Shown here piece after piece: positions 1-5,843 of a DNA stretch of 11,008 nucleotides. Source of the stretch: Christensenella sp. UBA1259. Its GTDB lineage: Bacteria > Bacillota > Clostridia > Christensenellales > Borkfalkiaceae. The notes beneath the pieces are model-generated. The model was not told the DNA's origin. It made no database searches and was given only the letters and a program-made list of their open reading frames with translations. Each line of letters begins with the position of its first letter. Position 1 is the first letter of the stretch. The stretch is from positions 434 through 11,441 of the forward strand of contig DBVR01000017.1 in NCBI GenBank assembly GCA_002308755.1, read 5' to 3'. The translations under genes and the position numbers were made by a program.

Positions 1-173
1 TCTATCGCTATCTTCGAGATCGCCGCCTGATAATATTTCTTTTTCAGAACGTTTCTTATCTCGTTGTCTTCTTTAAGGTTGGCGGCAAATTCGCTCTTTT
101 CCACAAACCAGTGAGAATCCCAGTCCTTGATGATTCCTACCCTTAAACCGTGCGGATTAACTTTCTGTCCCAT
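1..173 (-). CDS. rpsC: 30S ribosomal protein S3, N-terminal part
   Basis: Partial gene: the first 57 codons are present and the rest lies beyond the left edge. The N-terminus begins MGQKVNPHGLRVGIIKDWDS, the highly conserved S3 opening (GQKVNPxGxRxG). S3 sits at the mRNA entry side of the 30S head; its KH domain, which contacts RNA, would begin just past the visible part. The start at 173 is set by the conserved MGQK and by a GAGGAG ribosome binding site a few bases upstream that overlaps the rplV stop codon, which suggests tight translational linkage. It is the eighth gene of the S10 operon here and follows rplV by 10 bases, the usual bacterial order. Confidence 0.97.
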   Translation of the reverse strand, partial: MGQKVNPHGLRVGIIKDWDSHWFVEKSEFAANLKEDNEIRNVLKKKYYQAAISKIAI

Positions 174-183
174 AACGCTCCTC

Positions 184-570
184 CTATGCCTTTGCGTCCA
201 GCACTACCGTTATATGGCTGGTACGTTTCAATATCCTGAACGCGCGTCCCTGCGCTCTCGGCATTACCCTTTTGAGCGTGGGGCCCTGGTCTGCAAAACA
301 TTCCGCTACGAACAGATTGTCTTTGCTTAAACCCAGATTGTTTTCGGCGTTGGCGGCTGCCGACATAAGCACCTTTTTTATGGGTTCGGAAGCGGCTTTC
401 GGAGTGTTTTCCAAAATAGCGAGCGCTTCTTTATATCCCTTGCCCCTTATAACGTCGAGTACTATTCTCACCTTATAGGGGGAAATCCTTATGTGTCTGG
501 CTACCGCCGTGGGGCGTCTGTCTTTGTTTTCCGCTATCCTTGCGGTTTTCTCTCTTAAATTCTTTGCCAT
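184..570 (-). CDS. rplV: 50S ribosomal protein L22
   Basis: 128 residues. L22 binds 23S rRNA early in assembly, and its long beta-hairpin lines the peptide exit tunnel. The core is recognisable: ARHIRISPYKVRIVLDVIRGK (about residues 24-44), then the SAAANAENN helix region (about 70-78) and the tunnel hairpin with TLKRVMPRAQGRAFRI (about 98-113). It carries roughly 15-20 more N-terminal residues than the short Bacillus-type protein (MAKNLREKTARIAENKDRRP). Similar basic extensions are, to my knowledge, known in Clostridia, so I keep this start; an AGGAGG ribosome binding site lies just upstream of 570. It lies 11 bases downstream of rpsS and 10 bases upstream of rpsC. The hairpin is a known site of macrolide-resistance mutations; nothing looks altered here. 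Confidence 0.97.
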   Translation of the reverse strand: MAKNLREKTARIAENKDRRPTAVARHIRISPYKVRIVLDVIRGKGYKEALAILENTPKAASEPIKKVLMSAAANAENNLGLSKDNLFVAECFADQGPTLKRVMPRAQGRAFRILKRTSHITVVLDAKA

Positions 571-581
571 TTTACAGCCTC

Positions 582-863
582 CTATTTGGCGTTGGTCTTT
601 TTATCCGTTCCGCCGTGTCCCTTAAAGGTTCTGGTGGGCGCGAACTCGCCGAGTTTACAGCCTACCATATCTTCAGTAACGTACACCGGAACGTGTTTCC
701 TGCCGTCGTAAACCGCTATGGTGTGTCCTACCATCTGCGGGAATATCGTCGACGATCTCGACCACGTCTTCAAGACTTTCTTTTCGTTCTTTTCGTTCAG
801 TTCTTCTATTCTCTTTAAGAGTTTAGGTTCTACGTAAGGACCTTTCTTAACACTTCTCGACAT
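582..863 (-). CDS. rpsS: 30S ribosomal protein S19
   Basis: 93 residues, the normal length. S19 is a 30S head protein that forms a complex with S13 and contacts 16S rRNA near the A-site bridge to the 50S subunit. Recognisable segments are the opening MSRSVKKGPYV, WSRSSTIFPQMVGHTIAVYDG (about residues 34-54), HVPVYVTEDMVGCKLGEFAPTR (about 57-78) and the closing TFKGHGG. It lies 10 bases downstream of rplB, with a GGAGAAGG ribosome binding site directly before the ATG, and 11 bases upstream of rplV. It is part of the S10 operon and nothing looks odd. Confidence 0.98.
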   Translation of the reverse strand: MSRSVKKGPYVEPKLLKRIEELNEKNEKKVLKTWSRSSTIFPQMVGHTIAVYDGRKHVPVYVTEDMVGCKLGEFAPTRTFKGHGGTDKKTNAK

Positions 864-873
864 ACCCTTCTCC

Positions 874-1701
874 TTAATTTATCCTGGTAATAATAAGTTT
901 GTTGGAGGCTTTCTTGTGCTTCCTCGTCTTATAGCCCAAAGCAGGTTTACCCCAAGGAGTAACGGGCCCCGGCATACCGACGGGAGATTTGCCTTCGCCG
1001 CCGCCGTGCGGGTGATCGCAAGGATTCATTACCACGCCGCGGACGGTGGGTCTTATTCCCAGATATCTGGTCTTTCCCGCTTTGCCTACTCTTATTATCT
1101 CGTGTTCGAGATTGCCTACCTGACCTATCGTCGCCTTGCAGGTCGCAAGGATATATCTCATTTCGCCGCTGGGCATCTTGATGGTAACGTACTTGTCGCC
1201 GCGCGCCATTATCTGCGCGCTCATGCCAGCCGCTCTCGCTATCTGTCCGCCTTTGCCGGGCTGCATTTCTATATTGTGTATCATAGTACCTACGGGAATA
1301 TCTTTAAGCTGCAACGCGTTGCCCGCCTTTATATCCGCAGTTTCGCCCGACATTACCGTGTCGCCGACCTTTAAGCCTACGGGAGCGAGAATATAAGTCT
1401 TCGCGCCGTCGGCGTAGTAAAGAAGTGCGATATTCGCGCTGCGGTTGGGATCGTATTCGATACTCTTTACCGTCGCGGGAACGCCGTCTTTACTTCTTTT
1501 AAAGTCTATTATGCGGTATTTTCTCCTGTTGCCGCCGCCGATATGGCGCACGGTTATCTTGCCCTGCGAGTTTCTGCCGCCGGACTTTCTCTGGTCTTCC
1601 AGAAGCGATCTTTCGGGCTTTTTAGCCGTTATTTCGTCGTACGCGCTGACCGTCATGAAACGGCGCGCCGCAGACGTGGGTTTGAATCTCTTAATAGCCA
1701 T
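874..1701 (-). CDS. rplB: 50S ribosomal protein L2
   Basis: 275 residues, normal for bacteria. L2 is one of the most conserved ribosomal proteins; it binds 23S rRNA, is needed for subunit association and lies close to the peptidyl transferase centre. The N-terminal OB-fold region has GGGNRRKYRIIDFKR (about 55-69). The C-terminal part has the invariant DHPHGGGEGKSPVG (about 229-242), including the histidine equivalent to E. coli His229 (His230 here), and ends in the basic tail GYKTRKHKKASNKLII. A GGAGG site precedes the ATG at 1701. It follows rplW by 22 bases and precedes rpsS by 10 bases. Confidence 0.98.
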   Translation of the reverse strand: MAIKRFKPTSAARRFMTVSAYDEITAKKPERSLLEDQRKSGGRNSQGKITVRHIGGGNRRKYRIIDFKRSKDGVPATVKSIEYDPNRSANIALLYYADGAKTYILAPVGLKVGDTVMSGETADIKAGNALQLKDIPVGTMIHNIEMQPGKGGQIARAAGMSAQIMARGDKYVTIKMPSGEMRYILATCKATIGQVGNLEHEIIRVGKAGKTRYLGIRPTVRGVVMNPCDHPHGGGEGKSPVGMPGPVTPWGKPALGYKTRKHKKASNKLIITRIN

Positions 1702-1723
1702 TTTTCTTTTCCTCCGGACCTAA

Positions 1724-2014
1724 TCAGGACAACGAATCGAAGAAAGCAATAGACTTGCTGTCTTTTTTCAGTTTAACGGCAGCCTTTTTGTAATCGGGGG
1801 TATAACCTTGGTATTTACCCTGTCTTTTGAGTTTGCCGTGTACGTTGGCGGTGTTGACTTTTTCGACCTTGACGTCGAAAATTTCTTCTATAGCCAGTTT
1901 GATTTGCGTTTTGTTGGCGTTTTTCGCCACTACGAAATAATATTTCTTATCTTTTATTCCCGCGTAACTCTTTTCGGAAAGAAGCGGTTTTATGATTATA
2001 TCGTGCGCAGTCAT
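1724..2014 (-). CDS. rplW: 50S ribosomal protein L23
   Basis: 96 residues. L23 lies at the tunnel exit and is the docking site for trigger factor and the signal recognition particle, so it is the ribosomal partner of the tig product encoded further upstream in this same window. The family pattern is clear: IIIKPLLSEKSY near the start, YYFVVAKNANKTQIKLAIEEIFDVKVEKVNT (about 25-55), and the RNA-binding loop GKLKRQGKYQGYTPDYKKAAVKL. The ATG overlaps the rplD stop codon by one base (TAATG), so translation is probably coupled to L4; a GGAG site lies inside the end of rplD. Confidence 0.97.
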   Translation of the reverse strand: MTAHDIIIKPLLSEKSYAGIKDKKYYFVVAKNANKTQIKLAIEEIFDVKVEKVNTANVHGKLKRQGKYQGYTPDYKKAAVKLKKDSKSIAFFDSLS

Positions 2015-2640
2015 TATTCTCCGTAGACCTCCTCGATTTTTTCGACGGCTTTCCTGGAAATGACGATCTTGGCGTTTTTAACTACGTCGTAGGTGTTTAT
2101 CTGCGCCACGTTGATGGTCGATACCGCGGAAAGATTCGCGCTCGCCCTTATCACCGCTTCGTCGGAGTTGTCCATTACGACGAGAACACTCTTCGTCAGT
2201 CCGAAAGCCTTTAAGAAAGCGGCCATTTCCTTGGTCTTGGGCGCGGCTACCTTTATTTCGTCGATAAAGATAACTTCGTCCGACCTGATTTTTTCCGACA
2301 ACGCGGAGAAAAGCGCCACTTCTTTCGCTTTATAGTTCATTTTTTTGGAGAAGTCTCTGGGCTTCGGCGCAAATACCACGCCGCCTTTTACCCACTGCGG
2401 GCTCCTGATAGATCCCTGACGGGCTCTGCCCGTGCCTTTCTGTCTCCAAGGCTTGATGCCGCCGCCCCTTACTTCGCTGCGGGTAAGCGTACTCTTGGTG
2501 CCCTGCCTTTCGTTCGCAAGTCTCGTTACGACCGCCTGATGAATAACCGATTCGTTATATTCCGCGCCGAACAAAACTTCGCTTAATTCGAGAGAGCCTA
2601 CTTCGTTGGCTTTCATATCGTATAATTTAACACTTGGCAT
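2014..2640 (-). CDS. rplD: 50S ribosomal protein L4
   Basis: 208 residues, the normal length. L4 has a globular domain and a long loop that reaches into the exit tunnel, where it meets L22. The loop is visible at about residues 57-100, with VRGGGIKPWRQKGTGRARQGSIRSP, which is strongly conserved. In E. coli, L4 is also the autogenous repressor of this operon, acting on the S10 leader both by transcription termination and by translation; whether it does so here is not known, but the leader upstream of rpsJ contains a terminator. It follows rplC by 11 bases and overlaps the rplW start by one base. Confidence 0.97.
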   Translation of the reverse strand: MPSVKLYDMKANEVGSLELSEVLFGAEYNESVIHQAVVTRLANERQGTKSTLTRSEVRGGGIKPWRQKGTGRARQGSIRSPQWVKGGVVFAPKPRDFSKKMNYKAKEVALFSALSEKIRSDEVIFIDEIKVAAPKTKEMAAFLKAFGLTKSVLVVMDNSDEAVIRASANLSAVSTINVAQINTYDVVKNAKIVISRKAVEKIEEVYGE

Positions 2641-2651
2641 GATTTTTCTCC

Positions 2652-3284
2652 TTACGCTTTGACGCTGTTGCGAAGAGTAACTATCCCGTTGACGGGACCG
2701 GGAACCGCGCCTTTAACTAAAATCGCGTTTCTTTCCTTGTCTACTCTTACCACTTCGAGATTAAGGATCGTAACGTTTTCGTGTCCGTACTGACCCGCCA
2801 TCTTCTTGCCCTTGAAAACTCTCGACGGCGAGCTGTTAGCTCCCATAGAACCGACTTCCCTGTGTACGGGACCGACGCCGTGAGTTTCTTTAAGCCTGTG
2901 ATTGTTCCATCTCTTTATAACGCCGGTAAATCCGTGACCTTTGCTGACGCCGGAAACGTCTATTTTGTCGCCTTCCGCAAACGTGTCACAGGAAATTACC
3001 GTGCCTACCGCAAAACCTTCCGCCCCGTCGAGCCTGAACTCTTTAAGGACTTTGCAGGCGGAAACGCCCGCTTTTTTGAACTGTCCCGCTTCGGGTTTAT
3101 TGAGTTTCTTTTCTTCTACCTGACAAAAACCTAATTTGACGGCGGAATATCCGTCCCTTTCGGCGGTTTTGACCTGCACCACGGGGCAGGGACCCGCTTC
3201 TATCACGGTTACGGGAATTACTTTGCCGTCTTTCGAGAAAAGTTGCGTCATACCCAACTTTCTTCCAATGATTGCTTTATTCAT
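2652..3284 (-). CDS. rplC: 50S ribosomal protein L3
   Basis: 210 residues, typical. L3 is an early assembly protein whose long loop approaches the peptidyl transferase centre. Visible landmarks are the opening IGRKLGMTQLF, the conserved SKGHGFTGVIKRWNN (about 114-128), the HREVGSMGANSSP region (about 141-153) and KGKKMAGQYG (about 158-167). The segment that carries a methylated glutamine in E. coli L3 has serine at the matching place by eye (GANSSP versus GQNQTP), as in other Gram-positive forms. An upstream GGAGGTGA site about 10 bases from the ATG supports the start. The 49-base spacer from rpsJ is the widest inside the operon; I saw no convincing promoter in it. Confidence 0.98.
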   Translation of the reverse strand: MNKAIIGRKLGMTQLFSKDGKVIPVTVIEAGPCPVVQVKTAERDGYSAVKLGFCQVEEKKLNKPEAGQFKKAGVSACKVLKEFRLDGAEGFAVGTVISCDTFAEGDKIDVSGVSKGHGFTGVIKRWNNHRLKETHGVGPVHREVGSMGANSSPSRVFKGKKMAGQYGHENVTILNLEVVRVDKERNAILVKGAVPGPVNGIVTLRNSVKA

Positions 3285-3333
3285 AGATAAAGTTCACCTC
3301 CGTATTTATATATAATGTTTATAACTTTCCGAC

Positions 3334-3633
3334 TTACAGTTTTATCTTGATATCCACGCCTGCGGGAAGGTGTATGCTGTCTAACAGTTTCACGTTGGGC
3401 GAATATATGTCGATAAGTCTTTTGTGCGTTCTTATCTCGAACTGTTCTCTCGAATCCTTATATTTATGGGGAGAACGGAGTATCGTTACCACTTCTTTTT
3501 CGGTGGGCAGCGGAATAGGTCCGCTTATTTTCGCGCCCGCTTTCTGCATGGTTTCGACGATCTTGCCCGCCGCACCGTCCAACATTTCCACGTCGTAGGA
3601 CATAAGTTTGATCCTGATCTTCTGACTTGCCAT
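3334..3633 (-). CDS. rpsJ: 30S ribosomal protein S10
   Basis: 99 residues; first gene of the S10 operon. S10 is a 30S head protein and is also the NusE subunit of transcription antitermination complexes, binding NusB. Conserved parts are QKIRIKLMSYD at the start, GPIPLPTEKEVVTILRSPHKYKDSREQFEIRTHKRLIDI in the middle (about 38-76) and LPAGVDIKIKL at the end. Compared from memory with the Bacillus and E. coli proteins, about three residues are missing in the helix and loop before the last strand (KLLDSIHLPAG where others have a form like TVDALMRLDLPSG). The start at 3633 is supported by an AAGGAG site 6 bases upstream. It is preceded by a leader of about 240 nt with a terminator-like hairpin. 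Confidence 0.97.
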   Translation of the reverse strand: MASQKIRIKLMSYDVEMLDGAAGKIVETMQKAGAKISGPIPLPTEKEVVTILRSPHKYKDSREQFEIRTHKRLIDIYSPNVKLLDSIHLPAGVDIKIKL

Positions 3634-3874
3634 TTTTGCTCCTTTTTTAACCTAACTTTTTATTTTGCTGTAAACTTTGCCGTGTGTGTCGCAAAATTAA
3701 AGATAAAAAATTCATTCGCCGATACTTAAATTTTTTTAAGTCGCTGCGAATGAACCTAATTTTCCGATATACGGTAGTTAGTCGCAGGAGTCAAAGCCCC
3801 CACACTTGTCAACGAAAATTATCTTTCAATCGCTTGAATTAAGTAACTTTTCGTCTCAACCCAAATTACACAGC
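3634..3874 (-). promoter_or_regulatory. 5' leader of the S10 operon mRNA
   Basis: About 240 untranslated bases separate the predicted transcription start (near 3874) from the rpsJ start codon. The leader holds a terminator-like hairpin (3705-3754), a possible competing pairing between 3782-3787 and 3744-3749, and a normal Shine-Dalgarno sequence just before rpsJ. I saw no credible leader peptide and did not recognise a named RNA family. Known S10 operons (for example E. coli) are autoregulated by L4 through such a leader, so regulation by a ribosomal protein is plausible here but is inference; the E. coli L4-binding hairpins are not recognisably present. Confidence 0.6.
3705..3754 (-). terminator. 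attenuator-like Rho-independent terminator in the S10 leader
   Basis: Read on the minus strand, TTCATTCGC (3746-3754) pairs perfectly over nine bases with GCGAATGAA (3711-3719). Inside is a second stem, ACTTAAA with TTTAAGT, closing an AAAA loop, separated by a 4x4 internal loop. A run of six T (3705-3710) follows the outer stem directly, continuing as TATCTTT. This is the form of an intrinsic terminator, located between the promoter and the first gene, so it must be bypassed for the operon to be expressed. Confidence 0.7.
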
Positions 3875-3880
3875 CTACAC

Positions 3881-3909
3881 ATTATACCAACGGCAGGCAA
3901 GTTTGTCAA
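3881..3909 (-). promoter_or_regulatory. consensus sigma-A promoter of the S10 operon
   Basis: On the minus strand there is an exact TTGACA at 3904-3909 and an exact TATAAT at 3881-3886, with a 17-base spacer. This is a perfect match to the housekeeping promoter consensus. The predicted start point is near 3874. Phased A-tracts lie directly upstream, as expected of an UP-type element for a very strong promoter. Confidence 0.88.
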
Positions 3910-3910
3910 A

Positions 3911-3954
3911 TATTTTTCAAGGGTTTTTCAAATATTTTTTAAGGGTTTTTCAAA
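3911..3954. repeat. two tandem 22-bp repeats upstream of the S10 promoter
   Basis: Two adjacent 22-base units (3911-3932 and 3933-3954) differ at one base only (C/T at the eighth position on the plus strand). On the minus strand each contains TTTGAAAAACCCTT followed by an A-tract. A degenerate partial copy (TTTGACAAACTT) includes the -35 box itself, and an inverted partial copy lies at 3961-3975 beside the clpX stop codon. A-tracts recur every 11-12 bases, which predicts DNA curvature in phase with the helix. Confidence 0.75.
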
Positions 3955-3975
3955 ATGTTCTTTTGAAAAACCCCT
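3941..3975. terminator. hairpin at the 3' end of clpX
   Basis: GGGTTTTTCAAAA (3943-3955) pairs perfectly with TTTTGAAAAACCC (3961-3973) around a five-base loop. It begins within about ten bases after the clpX stop codon, the place expected for the end of the tig-clpP-clpX transcript. In the minus direction the stem is followed by A-rich rather than T-rich sequence, so a classical intrinsic terminator is not clear. The T-rich tail (TTTTGTTT) is on the plus-strand side. It may be an mRNA 3'-end stabiliser or a weak terminator. Confidence 0.45.
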
Positions 3976-3980
3976 TTTGT

Positions 3981-5216
3981 TTACGCTATGCGCTTTTTTA
4001 CTATCTGCGGTTTAGCCCCGCTCTCCACTACGTTTTCGTCCACTATGACCTTTTCTATATCCTTTTCGGAAGGCAGGTCGTACATGGTGTCTATCATAAG
4101 ATTTTCGAGTATCGTGCGAAGTCCCCTTGCGCCGGTTTTCAGCGAAATGGCTTTCCGCGCCACCGCGCTCACCGCCCCGTCGGTTATTTCGAGTTCCACG
4201 TTGTCGAGTCCGATAAGCCGCTTATACTGTTTGACAAGCGCGTTCTTCGGCTTGGTGAGAATATTGACGAGAGCGTTTTCGTCGAGAGCGTGAAGTCCCA
4301 CGGTTATGGGCACTCTCCCCACGAATTCCGGTATCAGACCGTATTTTATAAGATCCTGCGGCGTTATCTCTTTTATGAAATCGAACTCGTCTTTCTTGCC
4401 GCTTTTTACCCCGCTGCCGAAACCCAAAGACGCGTTTTCCTTTCTCTTTGCCACTATGTCGGCAAGCCCGACGAACGCGCCGCCGCATATAAACAGGATA
4501 TTAGTCGTATCTATCCTTAAACACTCCTGTTGCGGATGCTTTCTGCCGCCCTGCGGCGGAACGTTGGCTACGGTGCTTTCTATTATCTTCAAAAGCGCCT
4601 GCTGTACGCCTTCGCCCGAAACGTCGCGGGTGATGGAAACGTTTTCCGATTTTCTCGCTATCTTATCTATTTCGTCTATATAGATTATGCCTTTCTGCGC
4701 CTTTTCCACGTCGTAGTCGGCGTTCTGTATGAGTTTGAGAAGAATATTCTCCACGTCTTCCCCGACGTAGCCCGCTTCCGTAAGCGTGGTGGCGTCCGCC
4801 ACCGCAAACGGCACGTCTAAAATCTTCGCAAGCGTTTTCGCAAGCAAAGTCTTTCCGCTGCCCGTAGGTCCTAAAAGCAGGATATTGCTCTTGTCGAGAT
4901 CCACTTCCCCGTCGGAAGTCTTGGCGTTTATTCTCTTGTAGTGGTTATATACCGCCACAGACAATACCTTTTTCGCCTCTTCCTGACCGATTATATATTC
5001 GTCGAGTTTTTCCTTTATTTCCGCCGGTTTTAAAAGTCTCGCGGAAGGCTTTTCTTCCGTTTTCGCTTCGTCTTCCTTTATTATAGAAAGGCATACGTCG
5101 ACGCACTCGTCGCATATATACAGACCGTTGGGTCCCGTTACGAGATGTTTTACCAAATCTTTGGGCTTTCCGCAGAACGCGCAGAAAACCTGATCTCCGT
5201 CTTTATTTATCTTCAT
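3981..5216 (-). CDS. clpX: ATP-dependent protease ATP-binding subunit ClpX
   Basis: 411 residues, normal for the family. ClpX is a hexameric AAA+ unfoldase that recognises substrates such as ssrA-tagged proteins and threads them into ClpP. The N-terminal zinc-binding domain has Cys12, Cys15, Cys35 and Cys38. The AAA+ module shows Walker A GPTGSGKT (116-123), the pore loop GYVG (149-152), Walker B with IIYIDE (177-182), the ClpX-specific RKH loop (225-227), the LGF tripeptide (264-266) that docks into ClpP, a likely arginine finger at Arg301 (GLIPEFVGR) and sensor 2 GARGLR (362-367). All key residues are present. The gene is third in the tig-clpP-clpX cluster, 14 bases after clpP, with a GGGAGA ribosome binding site in the gap. 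The LGF loop and the adjacent clpP argue for a working ClpXP protease. Confidence 0.98.
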   Translation of the reverse strand: MKINKDGDQVFCAFCGKPKDLVKHLVTGPNGLYICDECVDVCLSIIKEDEAKTEEKPSARLLKPAEIKEKLDEYIIGQEEAKKVLSVAVYNHYKRINAKTSDGEVDLDKSNILLLGPTGSGKTLLAKTLAKILDVPFAVADATTLTEAGYVGEDVENILLKLIQNADYDVEKAQKGIIYIDEIDKIARKSENVSITRDVSGEGVQQALLKIIESTVANVPPQGGRKHPQQECLRIDTTNILFICGGAFVGLADIVAKRKENASLGFGSGVKSGKKDEFDFIKEITPQDLIKYGLIPEFVGRVPITVGLHALDENALVNILTKPKNALVKQYKRLIGLDNVELEITDGAVSAVARKAISLKTGARGLRTILENLMIDTMYDLPSEKDIEKVIVDENVVESGAKPQIVKKRIA

Positions 5217-5230
5217 TTATCTCCCGAAAT

Positions 5231-5827
5231 TTACGGACGCTTTTCGAATATTTCGTCTATCAGTCCGTATTCTTTTGCTTCTTCCGCCGACAGATAATTG
5301 TCCCTGTCGGTGTCTTTTTCCACTACTTCGTAGGGCTTGCCGCTGTTTTTGGCAAGTATCGAATTCAGCCTTTGTTTAGTCTTTATTATGTGGTCGGCTT
5401 GTATCTTTATGTCGCTCGCCTGCCCCTGCGCGCCGCCCAAAGGCTGATGTATCATTATTTCGCTGTTGGGAAGGGCGTACCTTTTACCCTTCGTGCCCGA
5501 AGAAAGTAAGAACGCACCCATAGACGCCGCAAGCCCTATGCAAATGGTGCTTACGTCGCACTTTATATAGTTCATGGTGTCGTAGATGGCAAGTCCCGCC
5601 GTTACGCTCCCGCCCGGGCTGTTGATGTAAAGCGCGATATCCTTGTTCGGATCTTTGCCTTCCAGAAAAATAAGCTGTGCTACTACCGTGTCCGCCACGG
5701 CGTCGTTTATTTCGCCCGTTAAAAATATTATCCTGTCTTCTAAAAGACGCGAATATATGTCGTAACTTCTTTCGCCCTTGCCCGTGTTCTCTATAACGTA
5801 CGGCACTACCGTGTTCTTTATTTCCAT
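5231..5827 (-). CDS. clpP: ATP-dependent Clp protease proteolytic subunit ClpP
   Basis: 198 residues. ClpP forms the 14-subunit barrel-shaped serine protease that degrades proteins unfolded by ClpX or ClpC. The catalytic triad is visible: Ser102 in GLAASMGAF, His127 in MIHQPLGG and Asp176 in KDTDRDNYLSAEEA, with the spacing found in Staphylococcus ClpP. NSPGGSVTAG (69-78) is the conserved oxyanion region, and YDIYSRLL (22-29) is the N-terminal segment near the axial pore. There is no sign of a long propeptide. It lies 16 bases after tig with a GGAGGGAG ribosome binding site and 14 bases before clpX, so all three are probably one transcript. I saw no CtsR-type operator (GGTCAAA repeats) upstream of the cluster. 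Confidence 0.98.
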   Translation of the reverse strand: MEIKNTVVPYVIENTGKGERSYDIYSRLLEDRIIFLTGEINDAVADTVVAQLIFLEGKDPNKDIALYINSPGGSVTAGLAIYDTMNYIKCDVSTICIGLAASMGAFLLSSGTKGKRYALPNSEIMIHQPLGGAQGQASDIKIQADHIIKTKQRLNSILAKNSGKPYEVVEKDTDRDNYLSAEEAKEYGLIDEIFEKRP

Positions 5828-5843
5828 TTCTCCCTCCGTAAAA

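Noticed and set aside
916..1374. Plus-strand frame of 152 codons antisense to rplB
   Set aside because: Shadow of a highly conserved ribosomal gene; no start signal or motif.
3285..3333. AT-rich stretch resembling a -10 box between rpsJ and rplC
   Set aside because: TATATA-like sequence only, with no -35 partner at 16-18 bases; the genes are ordinary operon neighbours.
3903..4520. Plus-strand frame of 205 codons antisense to the end of clpX
   Set aside because: It overlaps a gene with intact family motifs, has no ribosome binding site or recognisable domain, and its Phe/Tyr/Arg-rich composition is what the complement of these codons yields.
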